From Azospirillum brasilense (lineage in GTDB: Bacteria > Pseudomonadota > Alphaproteobacteria > Rickettsiales > UBA3002): a DNA stretch of 37,230 nt. The position numbers and the translations under genes were made by a program. This document shows, piece after piece, positions 1-7,242 of this stretch (position 1 is its first letter; every line of letters starts with the position of its first letter). Below the pieces are notes generated by a model. That model searched no databases and was not told the DNA's origin. It saw nothing but the letters and a program-made list of their open reading frames with translations. The stretch is taken from NCBI GenBank assembly GCA_003241645.1, contig QFOX01000012.1, positions 1 to 37,230 on the forward strand, given 5' to 3'.

Positions 1-414
1 ATTGTCGGTTTCCCCGGCGAAACGGATGCCGATTTCGAGCACCTGCTGCAATGGATGGACGAAGTGCAGCTCGACCGCGTGGGCTGCTTCCAATACGAGA
101 ACGTGACCGGCGCCACCAGCCGCGCGCTGGATGGGCACGTGCCCGAGGAGCTGAAGCAGGAACGCTGGGAGCGCTTCATGGAAAAAGCGCAGGCCATTTC
201 CGCCGCCAAGCTGCAGAAGAAGATCGGCACCACCCAGCGCGTGATCGTGGATGGGGTGGAAGCGGGCAAACTCGTCTGCCGCACGCGCGGCGATGCGCCG
301 GAGACGGATGGCAATGCCTTCGCCCCAGTGAAAAAGGGCGTGCGCGTGGGTGATTTCATCGACCTCGAGATTACCGACGCCGATGCGTATGACCTGTACG
401 GAGTGGTGGCGTGA
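1..414 (+). CDS. rimO: Ribosomal protein S12 methylthiotransferase RimO, C-terminal part
   Basis: This is the C-terminal 137 codons of a radical-SAM methylthiotransferase; the 5' end lies outside the window. RimO adds a methylthio group to an aspartate of ribosomal protein S12. The frame opens at base 1 with IVGFPGET, the conserved stretch of the radical SAM domain. It continues with the typical FQYENVTGA stretch and the RGDAPETDG motif, and ends in a TRAM domain (GVRVGDFIDLEITDADAYDLYG). RGDAPE(I/T)DG followed by YDL(Y/W)G is typical of RimO rather than MiaB. The TGA stop overlaps the GTG start of lepB, so the two are probably co-transcribed. Calling RimO rather than another methylthiotransferase is family knowledge applied to motifs I can read. 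Confidence 0.9.
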   Translation: MVGFPGETDADFEHLLQWMDEVQLDRVGCFQYENVTGATSRALDGHVPEELKQERWERFMEKAQAISAAKLQKKIGTTQRVIVDGVEAGKLVCRTRGDAPETDGNAFAPVKKGVRVGDFIDLEITDADAYDLYGVVA

Positions 415-1202
415 GAAAGAAAAAAGAGAAAAAGCCGGAAACCACCGGCGAGATGCTACGCTCGTTCGGGGTGGCCATCCTCATCGCGCTGGTGTTCCGC
501 TCGCTGCTGTTCGAGCCGTTCCATATCCCCTCCGGCTCCATGCTGAGCACGCTGGAAGTGGGCGACTATATCTTCGTGTCCAAACCGGCTTATGGCTATA
601 GCCGCTACTCGTTCCCGCTGGGCGTCAAATGGTTCGACGGGCGCGTGATGTTCACGCAGCCGCAACGCGGCGACATTGTGGTGTTCCGCCTGCCCAGCAA
701 TCCGAAGGTGGATTACATTAAGCGCCTTGTCGGCCTGCCGGGTGATCGCATTCAGGTGAAGGATGGGCGCCTCTACATCAACGGCGAAGCAGTGGAAGTG
801 ACCCGCAAGGAAGACATGGTGGTGGATAATGGCCGCGGCAACGAGCGCGTGGTGCGCTGGGAGGAAACCCTGCCCGGTGGCCGCACCCACACCATTCTCG
901 ACACGCGCCGTGGCAACATCGATCCGCGCACCGGCTTCGATTCCGACAACACCGCCGAATACACCGTGCCCGAAGGCCACTACTTCATGATGGGCGATAA
1001 CCGCGACAACAGCCAGGATAGCCGCTACAGCGCCGACACTGGCTACCCCACGGGCCCCGGCTTCGTGCCGCTGGAGAACCTGGTGGGCCGGGCCGATCGC
1101 ATCGCCGTGTCGTTCAAGGGCGGTGTGCCGGTCTGGAAGGTCTGGATGTGGTGGAAAGCCCTGCGCAACGATCGTTGGTTCACGTCGCTCGATGACAAAT
1201 AG
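411..1202 (+). CDS. lepB: Signal peptidase I (LepB)
   Basis: Type I leader peptidase of 263 residues that removes signal peptides from exported proteins at the outer face of the inner membrane. A lysine-rich N-terminus is followed by one membrane segment at about residues 18-34. The catalytic serine is S43 in PSGSM and the general-base lysine is K104 in YIKRLVGLPGD. The conserved GDNRDNSQDSR box is at about residues 195-205. Start: GTG at 411, overlapping the rimO stop by four bases (GTGA), which suggests translational coupling; no upstream ATG gives the conserved N-terminus. The lepB-rnc pairing that follows is common in proteobacteria. Length fits alphaproteobacterial LepB. Confidence 0.95.
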   Translation: MRKKKEKKPETTGEMLRSFGVAILIALVFRSLLFEPFHIPSGSMLSTLEVGDYIFVSKPAYGYSRYSFPLGVKWFDGRVMFTQPQRGDIVVFRLPSNPKVDYIKRLVGLPGDRIQVKDGRLYINGEAVEVTRKEDMVVDNGRGNERVVRWEETLPGGRTHTILDTRRGNIDPRTGFDSDNTAEYTVPEGHYFMMGDNRDNSQDSRYSADTGYPTGPGFVPLENLVGRADRIAVSFKGGVPVWKVWMWWKALRNDRWFTSLDDK

Positions 1203-1863
1203 CGCGTTGGAACAGGGCATCGGTTACACGTTCCGCGACCCCGCGTTGCTGGAACTGGCGCTGACGCACCGCTCGCTGGCGCGCGAGCTGGGCAGCGCGC
1301 ACAACCAGCGGCTCGAATTCCTTGGTGATGCGGTGCTGGGCATGCTGATCGCGCAGATGCTCTATGCGCTCTACCCCGACGCGAACGAGGGCGACCTTTC
1401 CAAACGGCTGGTGTCGCTGGTGAATGGCAACCAGCTTGCGGCCATCGCGGAAGAGATGGGTATTGCCACGCATTTGCAGCTAAGCAACAGCGAAGAAGAG
1501 CAGGGCGGGCGCAGCAACCCCTCCAACATGGAAGACGCGTGCGAAGCATTGCTGGGCGCCGTGTACCTCGATGGGGGGATCGACGCGGCGCGGGCCCTCG
1601 TGGAACGGTTCTGGATGCCCTACGCCGTCAAGCTCACCGCTGCGCCGAAAGACGCAAAGACCGCCTTGCAGGAATGGGCGCAGGGCCGCGGCCTGCCGTT
1701 GCCGGAATATGTGCTCATCAGTGCCGAAGGGCCCGCCCACGCGCCGGATTTCGTGATCGAGGTGCAGGTGCAGGGCTGCGCGCCGCAGCGGGCTAACGCG
1801 GGCAACAAGCGTGTGGCCGAACGCTTGGCCGCCGAAGAAGTGCTCAAGCGCCTGCCGAAATAG
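1192..1863 (+). CDS. rnc: Ribonuclease III
   Basis: Double-strand-specific endoribonuclease for rRNA precursor and mRNA processing, 223 residues. The catalytic domain shows the signature RLEFLGDAVLG (E42, D46) and the second acidic pair in NMEDACEALLGAVYLDGG (D115, E118), all four metal ligands being present. A double-stranded RNA binding domain fills about residues 155-222, ending with the usual basic-Ala helix (NKRVAERLAAEEVLKRL). The frame is open further upstream, but ATG 1192 gives the normal family length and N-terminus (MTNSALEQGIGYTF). It overlaps the last 11 bases of lepB, so the pair is likely one transcript. Confidence 0.96.
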   Translation: MTNSALEQGIGYTFRDPALLELALTHRSLARELGSAHNQRLEFLGDAVLGMLIAQMLYALYPDANEGDLSKRLVSLVNGNQLAAIAEEMGIATHLQLSNSEEEQGGRSNPSNMEDACEALLGAVYLDGGIDAARALVERFWMPYAVKLTAAPKDAKTALQEWAQGRGLPLPEYVLISAEGPAHAPDFVIEVQVQGCAPQRANAGNKRVAERLAAEEVLKRLPK

Positions 1864-1887
1864 CGGCGGTTACACCATCCTTTTTTT

Positions 1888-1939
1888 GTCATGCTGAGCA
1901 ACGCGAAGCATCCAGATCCTTCGCTGCGCTCAGGATGAC
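1888..1939. repeat. Palindromic intergenic element, copy 1 (52 bp)
   Basis: Imperfect palindrome beginning GTCATGCTGAGC and ending GCGCTCAGGATGAC, able to fold into one long hairpin. It lies between rnc and the aminotransferase gene. A near-identical copy in the opposite orientation is at 4459-4510 (about 48 of 52 bases match by eye). This type of short dispersed intergenic palindrome occurs in many proteobacteria. It may also act as a transcription end for rnc, since there is no separate T-tract hairpin. Confidence 0.85.
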
Positions 1940-1942
1940 AAT

Positions 1943-3082
1943 CTACGCGTGCAACGCGGCCAGCAGGCTGCAGATGCGATCGATATCCGCATCGCTCATG
2001 GCCGTGCCGGAGGGCAGGCACAGCCCATCGCGGAACAGTTTTTTGCCCACCTCACCACCGATGACGCGGCAATCCTTGAACACGGGCTGCAGGTGCATGG
2101 GCTTCCACACCGGACGCGATTCGATGTTCTCCGCTTCCAGCGCGAGGCGGATCTTTTCGCGGTCGCAGCCGAAATAGTCGGGGTCGATGGTGATGACGCT
2201 GAGCCAGCGGTTGCACTGGCCGCTCGCCGCTTCTTCCATGAAATGAATGCCCGGCAGGTGCGCCAGTTTTTCGCGGTAGCGCGCGAACACGGCGCGGCGG
2301 CGCGCCACGCGCTCGGCCAGCACATCCAACTGGCCGCAGCCCACCGCGGCCACGATGTTGCTCATGCGGTAATTGTAGCCGAACGTGGTGTGCTCGTAAT
2401 GCGGGGCGGGGTCGCGCGCCTGCTGGCTGAGGAAGCGCGCCTCGTCGATGATCTTTTTGGTGTGGCTGGCCAGCAGCCCACCACCCGAACTGGTGATGAT
2501 CTTGTTGCCGTTGAAGCTGAAGGCCGCTGCATAGCCCACATTGCCGGCATGCTGGCCTTTGTAGGACGCGCCGACGGATTCGGCCGCGTCGGTCACCATG
2601 GCCACGCCGTATTGTTCGCACAGCGTGTGGATGGCGTCGTAATCGGCGCATTGGCCATACAGGTCGGTCACCAGCACGGCCTTGGGCAGTGCGTTCGCGG
2701 CGTGCGCGTCGGCCAGCGCCTGCGCCAACAGGTTCACGTCCATGTTCCAGCTTTGCGCATCCGCATCGATGAAAACGGGCGTCGCCCCTTGGTAGAGCAC
2801 GGGCGCGATGCTGCCGATGAAGGTCAGGTCCGAGCAGAATACCGTGTCGCCCGGGCCCACGCCCAACATGCGCAAGGCAAGATGCAGGGCGACAGTGCCG
2901 CTGGTGAGCGCCACGCAATAGGGAATGCCGCTGATCTCGGAGAATTTCTGTTCGAAACGGTCCACCATGGGGCCAAGCGGCGCAATGTAGTTGCTGGCGA
3001 ACGCGTCTTCCACGTAGCGCAGTTCATTGCCGCCCATGTGCGGCGGCGACAGGAAAATACGGGGCTGGGGAAGGGTGCTCAT
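1943..3082 (-). CDS. pglE: PLP-dependent sugar aminotransferase (DegT/DnrJ family, PglE-like)
   Basis: Aminotransferase of 379 residues for a nucleotide-linked keto sugar, acting in the cytoplasm. The expected role is transfer of an amino group to UDP-4-keto-6-deoxy-GlcNAc, as PglE does in the diacetylbacillosamine pathway. The PLP lysine is K194 in FNGNKIITSSGGG, the SGT stretch is at residues 61-63, and DAAES (165-169) holds the cofactor-binding aspartate. Start: the frame runs on to 3403, but ATG 3082 gives the normal N-terminus (MSTLPQPRIFLSPPHMGG) and overlaps the stop of the upstream pglC-like gene as ATGA. Adjacency to PglC-like and PglD-like genes supports the bacillosamine-type assignment, but substrate is inferred. 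No PglF dehydratase is in the window. Confidence 0.85.
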   Translation of the reverse strand: MSTLPQPRIFLSPPHMGGNELRYVEDAFASNYIAPLGPMVDRFEQKFSEISGIPYCVALTSGTVALHLALRMLGVGPGDTVFCSDLTFIGSIAPVLYQGATPVFIDADAQSWNMDVNLLAQALADAHAANALPKAVLVTDLYGQCADYDAIHTLCEQYGVAMVTDAAESVGASYKGQHAGNVGYAAAFSFNGNKIITSSGGGLLASHTKKIIDEARFLSQQARDPAPHYEHTTFGYNYRMSNIVAAVGCGQLDVLAERVARRRAVFARYREKLAHLPGIHFMEEAASGQCNRWLSVITIDPDYFGCDREKIRLALEAENIESRPVWKPMHLQPVFKDCRVIGGEVGKKLFRDGLCLPSGTAMSDADIDRICSLLAALHA

Positions 3083-3693
3083 GCGGGGTCCTTTCGTTCG
3101 TCGTCCAGCCGGCGCATGGTGACATGCCCCTGCGCGCTGATGCCTTCGCGTTTTAGCACGACCATCACCGTGCGCCAGAGAATCTGCGCATCCAGCTTCA
3201 GGCTGAACCGCTCGACATATTCCACGTCCAGTGCAAGGCGTTCGTTCCAGCCCAGCGCGTTGCGGCCACACACCTGCGCCAGCCCGGTCACGCCGGGGCG
3301 CATGGTGTGGCGTTTCAGCTCGGTGGGGGTGTAGTAGGGCATGTATTCCGGCAGCAGCGGGCGCGGGCCGACAAGGCTCATGTTGCCCACGAAGATATTC
3401 CACAGCTCGGGCAGTTCATCGAGGCTGGTGCTGCGCAGGAATTTGCCGAAGGCGGTCAGGCGCAGCGCGTCGGGCAGCAGGTTGCCTTGCGCATCGCTTG
3501 CGTTGGTCATGGTGCGGAACTTCATCATGGAAAACGGCTCGTCATGCAGGCCAATGCGCGTCTGTCGGAAGATGACCGGGCTGCCCAGCTTGAGATGCAC
3601 CAGCAGCGCCACCAGCGCAATGAGCGGCCAGATGGTCCACAGCAGCAGGCCGGAAACCGTGATATCGATGAGGCGTTTGAGTAATTTTTCCAT
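3079..3693 (-). CDS. pglC: Undecaprenyl-phosphate phosphoglycosyl transferase (PglC-like)
   Basis: Small monotopic phosphoglycosyl transferase of 204 residues that moves a phospho-sugar from a UDP-sugar onto undecaprenyl phosphate, the first membrane step of glycan assembly. One hydrophobic re-entrant segment sits at about residues 8-35. It is followed by the signatures GSPVIFRQTRIG, FSMMKFRTM, STSLDELPELWNI (the catalytic Asp-Glu pair) and GNMSLVGPRPLLPEY, then RPGVTGLAQV. The length matches PglC rather than WbaP or WcaJ, which carry extra N-terminal membrane domains. It is followed directly by the aminotransferase (ATGA overlap at 3079-3082). Donor identity (UDP-diNAc-bacillosamine) is inferred from the neighbours. 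Confidence 0.9.
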   Translation of the reverse strand: MEKLLKRLIDITVSGLLLWTIWPLIALVALLVHLKLGSPVIFRQTRIGLHDEPFSMMKFRTMTNASDAQGNLLPDALRLTAFGKFLRSTSLDELPELWNIFVGNMSLVGPRPLLPEYMPYYTPTELKRHTMRPGVTGLAQVCGRNALGWNERLALDVEYVERFSLKLDAQILWRTVMVVLKREGISAQGHVTMRRLDDERKDPA

Positions 3694-3721
3694 GGATTGT
3701 CGGTAGGTGCTGCATCACCAA

Positions 3722-3750
3722 TTGTCAATGCGCGGAGCTTGCGCTAGCCT
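3722..3750 (+). promoter_or_regulatory. Candidate sigma-70 promoter of the pglD-like gene
   Basis: TTGTCA (3722-3727), a 17-base spacer and TAGCCT (3745-3750). A start site seven bases after the -10 box would be base 3757, which is the A of the ATG. No Shine-Dalgarno sequence precedes that ATG, so a leaderless transcript is possible. Assigned by eye against the consensus only. Confidence 0.4.
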
Positions 3751-3756
3751 GCTCGC

Positions 3757-4416
3757 ATGCAGCAACAACACCCCATTGTGATCATTGGTGGCGGCGGCCA
3801 CACCAGCGTGCTCATTGGCATGGCCAAGCGGGCCGGGCTGGTGCTGCGCGGTGTGCTGACGCGTGATGCAAGCCTTCTGGGCAGCGAGATCCACGGCGTG
3901 CCCGTATTGGGGCTGGAAGAGGAATACCCGCTCGATGCGGCGCAGGTCGCCATTATCAACGGTGTGGGCAACCGCGCCAGCCGCGCGGGCAGCGGGCTGG
4001 CGGTGCGTGCGGCGGTTTATGCCCGCTACCATGAGCGCGGCTTTTTCGTGGCCCCGCTGGTGAGCGCCGACGCGGTGACCATGCCCGACATCACGCTGGG
4101 CGCGGCGGTGCAGATCATGCCCGGCGCGGTCGTGCAGTCCGGCGCTATGATCGGCGAGAACAGCATCATCAATACGCGTGCTTCGGTCGACCACGACGTG
4201 GTCATTTACCCGCATGCGCACATTGCACCCGGCGCGATCTTGTGCGGCGCTGCGGTCATTGGCGAGCAGGCGCATGTGGGCGCGGGTGCCATTGTGCTGC
4301 AGGGTGTGCGCGTGGGCAACCACGCGGTGATCGGCGCGGGCGCGGTGGTCAGCCGCGACGTGCCGGACGGCGGCATCGTGCGCGCCGCCCCGAGTGAGCT
4401 TGGAAAACTAGCGTAG
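3757..4416 (+). CDS. pglD: Sugar O/N-acetyltransferase of the NeuD/PglD family
   Basis: Left-handed beta-helix acetyltransferase of 219 residues, expected to N-acetylate a UDP-amino sugar (UDP-4-amino-GlcNAc in the PglD reaction). An N-terminal Rossmann-like sugar-nucleotide domain begins IVIIGGGGHTSVL (residues 7-19). Hexapeptide repeats run from about residue 105 to 205. The putative catalytic histidine is H146 in TRASVDHDVVIYPHAHIAPG, the position used by PglD. It is transcribed divergently from the pglC- and pglE-like genes, with only 63 bases between the start codons. Together the three give three of the four bacillosamine-type enzymes. The exact substrate could also be a NeuD-like sialic acid precursor. 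Confidence 0.85.
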   Translation: MQQQHPIVIIGGGGHTSVLIGMAKRAGLVLRGVLTRDASLLGSEIHGVPVLGLEEEYPLDAAQVAIINGVGNRASRAGSGLAVRAAVYARYHERGFFVAPLVSADAVTMPDITLGAAVQIMPGAVVQSGAMIGENSIINTRASVDHDVVIYPHAHIAPGAILCGAAVIGEQAHVGAGAIVLQGVRVGNHAVIGAGAVVSRDVPDGGIVRAAPSELGKLA

Positions 4417-4458
4417 TTTTATCAAGGGCGCGACGCTGGCTTGTACTACAACTCTTTT

Positions 4459-4510
4459 GTCATCCTGAACGCAGGGAAGGATCTGGATTCTTCGCGTTGC
4501 TCAGAATGAC
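4459..4510. repeat. Palindromic intergenic element, copy 2 (52 bp)
   Basis: Inverted copy of the element at 1888-1939. It starts GTCATCCTGAACGC and ends GTTGCTCAGAATGAC; its reverse complement matches copy 1 at about 48 of 52 bases. It lies just after the pglD-like gene, so the two copies bracket the three pgl-like genes in opposite orientation. It can fold into a hairpin and may end the pglD transcript. Confidence 0.85.
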
Positions 4511-4520
4511 AAATGAAAAT

Positions 4521-4558
4521 TGCCAATGTGCGAAGCAACTAAAGGGCAGCATGCGCAC
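4521..4558. repeat. Direct repeat A, a partial copy of the wbpE 3' end
   Basis: Starts TGCCAATGTGCGAAGCAACT and closely matches 4613-4648; the core TGCGAAGCAACTAAA is identical in both. Since the second copy spans the last six codons and stop of the wbpE-like gene plus 18 bases after it, copy A looks like a duplicated gene end. The rest of the 4417-4630 gap contains no gene that I can support. Confidence 0.7.
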
Positions 4559-4612
4559 AGGACGTGCGCATCAGCCATGAGCCAGCGGAGCTGCGCGGAG
4601 CACTAGGCAGTA

Positions 4613-4648
4613 TGCCGATATGCGAAGCAACTAAACAGCAGCGCGCAC
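4613..4648. repeat. Direct repeat B, overlapping the wbpE stop codon
   Basis: Partner of the repeat at 4521-4558; starts TGCCGATATGCGAAGCAACT and differs by a few substitutions and a two-base deletion. It covers the wbpE-like stop codon (CTA at 4631-4633 on the + strand). Confidence 0.7.
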
Positions 4649-5791
4649 TTGCGCGATGATGTAATCGATCGTCGCATCGTCCAGATACGGGTGCATGGGC
4701 AGGCTGAACACGCGGTTCGCCAGATCCTCGCACACGGGCAGGGCCCCGCCGGTGGCGGTGGGGTGCATGCCATAGGCGGTCTGCTGGTGCAGCGGCTTGG
4801 GGTAATAGATCATGGTGGGCACGCCCGCGTCTTTCAGGCGCTCCATGATCTGGGTGCGCTGCGCATCCGACGCGGCCACCAGCGTGTATTGCGCCCAGGC
4901 GGAGAGCATGTTCGCTGGCACGTCCGGCGTTTTCAGCACGCCGCGCAGCCCGGCGCTGTAGCGGTTGGCCACGCGCTGGCGTTCGTTGATCTCGTCAGCA
5001 AAAATCGCGAGCTTCTCGATGAGGATGGCCGCTTGCATCGTGTCCAGCCGCGCGTTCAGGCCCACGCGCACGTTATCGTATTTGTCCGAGCCCTTGCCGT
5101 GCACGCGCAGCGAGCACATCACGTCGTAGAGTTCCTTGTCATTGGTGAAGACCGCGCCGCCATCGCCATAGCAGCCCAGCGGCTTGGCGGGGAAGAAGCT
5201 GGTGGTGGTCACGTGGGTGAGGTTGCCGGCACGTACGCCGTCGATCGCGCTGCCGAAGCCTTGCGCGGCGTCGCCCATCACCCAGAGCCCGTGTTTTTCG
5301 GCCAGCGGGTGAATGCGTGCGTAATCCGGCGGCAGGCCGAACAGGTACACCGGAATGATGCCCACCGGGTTCAGGCCGCGCTTTTTCGCTTCGGCCACGC
5401 CCGCGTCGATCTGCGCGGGGTCGATGTTGAAGCTGTCGGCCTCGATATCCAAAAAGATCGGCGTGGCACCACGCAGCGCCACCACTTCGGCCGTGGCCGC
5501 GAAGGTGAAGCTGGGGCATAGCACCGCGTCGCCGGGGCCAACATGCTTGGCCATCAGCACGAGGCTGAGTGCATCGGTGCCGTTGGAGCAGGAGAGGGTG
5601 TATCGCGCGCCGCAGAACTCGGAGAGTTGCTTCTCAAGCTCGGCCACTTCGCGGCCCATGATGTAGCCGCCATGCGCCAGCACGCGGGCAATGGCCGCAT
5701 CCAGCTTCGGCTTGATGCGCGCCTGCTGCGCAGGCAGGTCGATGAATTGAATGGCGGGGCGGCTTGCGGCCAACTCAGGCTTTGACGACAT
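4631..5791 (-). CDS. wbpE: UDP-3-keto-uronate aminotransferase (WbpE-like, DegT/DnrJ family)
   Basis: PLP-dependent aminotransferase of 386 residues. In the WbpA-B-E-D pathway it aminates UDP-2-acetamido-3-keto-glucuronic acid at C3 using glutamate. The PLP lysine is K203 in TTSFFPAKPLGCYGDGGA; this SFFP.KPLG signature is the usual form in WbpE/WlbC enzymes. CSNGTDAL (residues 68-75) binds the phosphate, and GDAAQGFG (173-180) holds the cofactor aspartate. The first 17 bases overlap the end of the wbpA-like gene, so the two are translationally linked. The N-terminal IQFIDLPAQQARIKP matches the family, supporting ATG 5791. The function is strongly supported by the adjacent WbpA and WbpB-D. Confidence 0.9.
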   Translation of the reverse strand: MSSKPELAASRPAIQFIDLPAQQARIKPKLDAAIARVLAHGGYIMGREVAELEKQLSEFCGARYTLSCSNGTDALSLVLMAKHVGPGDAVLCPSFTFAATAEVVALRGATPIFLDIEADSFNIDPAQIDAGVAEAKKRGLNPVGIIPVYLFGLPPDYARIHPLAEKHGLWVMGDAAQGFGSAIDGVRAGNLTHVTTTSFFPAKPLGCYGDGGAVFTNDKELYDVMCSLRVHGKGSDKYDNVRVGLNARLDTMQAAILIEKLAIFADEINERQRVANRYSAGLRGVLKTPDVPANMLSAWAQYTLVAASDAQRTQIMERLKDAGVPTMIYYPKPLHQQTAYGMHPTATGGALPVCEDLANRVFSLPMHPYLDDATIDYIIAQVRAAV

Positions 5792-7139
5792 GGGTGCGGT
5801 CTTTCACGTTACGGCAGGCATTGCGGGTATCAACAACGAGTTTGCTGTTGGCCACGAGGAACTCGTAATCCACGTTGGAGTGCTCGGTCGCGATCAGCAC
5901 GGCATCGTACGTGGCCAGCACTTCTTTGGTGAGGGCAGGCACGTTCGTGCGGCCGGTGAGGCTCGCATGTTCGCGCGTGGCGGGGATCTCAGGGAAGTGG
6001 ATGTCGTGGTATTCCACCACAGCGCCGCGCTCCTCAAGCTTCTCCCACAGGAACATGCTGGGGCTTTCGCGCAGATCGTCCACGTCTTTTTTGTAGGACA
6101 CGCCAAGCAGCAGGATGCGCGAGCCATTCAGGCCCTTGCGGCAATGGGTGTCGAGCCCCTGGCGCAGGCGCTTGATCACATGGCCGACCATGGAATGGTT
6201 GATCTCGCCCGCCAGCTCGATGAAGCGGGTGGGCTGGCCGTATTCGCGGCTTTTCCACGTCAGGTAGAACGGGTCGATGGGGATGCAGTGCCCGCCCACG
6301 CCCGGGCCGGGGTAAAACGGCATGAAGCCGAACGGCTTGGTCTTCGCCGCGTCGATCACTTCCCACACATCAATGCCCATTTTCTCGTAGACCAGCTTCA
6401 GCTCGTTCACGAGCGCGATGTTGACGCTGCGGAAAATGTTCTCGGTCAGCTTCACAGCTTCGGCAGTGGCGCTGCTGCTCACCGGCACGGCCTTGGTGAC
6501 CACGTTGCCATACAGTGCCATGGCCAGCGCGCGCGATTTGTTGTCATCTGCGCCCACGACTTTGGGAATGGAGTGCGTGCTGAACATGCCGTTGCCGGGG
6601 TCCTCGCGCTCGGGGCTGTAGGCGATGAAGAAATCCTCGCCAGCTTTCAGCCCGCCTGCTTCCAGCATGGGCTTCATCAGGTCGGTCGTGGTGCCGGGGT
6701 AGGTGGTGGATTCAAGCACCACCAACTGGCCCGCGCGCAGCTGGCTGGCGATGGTTTCCGTGGTGGCGACCACATAGCTCATGTCCGGCTCGCGGTTCTT
6801 GGAAAGCGGCGTGGGCACGCACATGATGAGCGCGTCGGCCTTGGACAGCGCCGAAGCATCGGCCGTGGCGTGGAAGCGGCCCGCTTTCACCATGTTGCCG
6901 ATTGCCTCGTCCGAAATGCCCTTCAGGTAGGATTTGCCTGCGTTCAGCGCCTCGACCTTTTTCTGGTCGATGTCGAAGGCAAGCACGTCGTAGCCCTTCG
7001 CATGGGTGGCGATGGCCAGCGGAAAGCCCACATAACCCATGCCCATGATGGCGATGGTCGCCTTGCAATCGGCAAATTTTGCTAGCAGTGCGTCGAAGTC
7101 GAGCGCGGGGGAGGCAAGTTTCGGTTTGGTATTCGACAT
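5775..7139 (-). CDS. wbpA: UDP-N-acetylglucosamine 6-dehydrogenase (WbpA-like)
   Basis: NAD-dependent UDP-sugar dehydrogenase of 454 residues, oxidising the C6 hydroxyl of UDP-GlcNAc to a carboxylate in two steps. The N-terminal Rossmann fold reads IMGMGYVGFPLA (residues 31-42). The catalytic cysteine is C285 in GVGGHCIPIDP, with the supporting lysine probably in the ENIFRSVNIALVNELK segment. The C-terminal domain shows GVSYKKDVDDLRESP. It precedes wbpE with a 17-base overlap and follows the fused wbpB-wbpD gene after a 103-base gap that holds an 81-base palindromic element. UDP-GlcNAc rather than UDP-Glc specificity is inferred from the neighbours and from the overall WbpA/WecC-type sequence. 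Confidence 0.9.
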   Translation of the reverse strand: MSNTKPKLASPALDFDALLAKFADCKATIAIMGMGYVGFPLAIATHAKGYDVLAFDIDQKKVEALNAGKSYLKGISDEAIGNMVKAGRFHATADASALSKADALIMCVPTPLSKNREPDMSYVVATTETIASQLRAGQLVVLESTTYPGTTTDLMKPMLEAGGLKAGEDFFIAYSPEREDPGNGMFSTHSIPKVVGADDNKSRALAMALYGNVVTKAVPVSSSATAEAVKLTENIFRSVNIALVNELKLVYEKMGIDVWEVIDAAKTKPFGFMPFYPGPGVGGHCIPIDPFYLTWKSREYGQPTRFIELAGEINHSMVGHVIKRLRQGLDTHCRKGLNGSRILLLGVSYKKDVDDLRESPSMFLWEKLEERGAVVEYHDIHFPEIPATREHASLTGRTNVPALTKEVLATYDAVLIATEHSNVDYEFLVANSKLVVDTRNACRNVKDRTHVVKA

Positions 7140-7151
7140 AATGATCTTTCT

Positions 7152-7232
7152 GTCATCGCGAGGAGCTTTAGCGACGCGGCGATCCAGCTAATTCAATGCA
7201 CTGCTGGATTGCTTCGCTACGCTCGCAATGAC
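7152..7232. repeat. Palindromic intergenic element of a second type (81 bp)
   Basis: Begins GTCATCGCGAGGAGC and ends GCTACGCTCGCAATGAC, with CGATCCAG and CTGGATTG facing each other inside, so it folds into a long interrupted hairpin. The outer GTCAT...ATGAC ends are shared with the 52-base elements at 1888 and 4459, though the interior differs. Very similar palindromes are scattered in the intergenic DNA of many alphaproteobacteria. It sits between the fused wbpB-wbpD gene and wbpA on the same strand, where it could affect read-through. Confidence 0.8.
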
Positions 7233-7242
7233 GTCCGTTACG

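Noticed and set aside
3083..3403. Upstream extension of the pglE-like reading frame by 107 codons
   Set aside because: It overlaps pglC coding sequence and shows no aminotransferase similarity; ATG 3082 with its ATGA overlap is the natural start.
5751..7085. 444-codon open frame opposite wbpA
   Set aside because: Antisense to a gene with all catalytic motifs; composition typical of a shadow frame.
1888..7232. Repeats as a CRISPR array
   Set aside because: Three widely spaced palindromes in different orientation and size, without regular spacers or cas genes.
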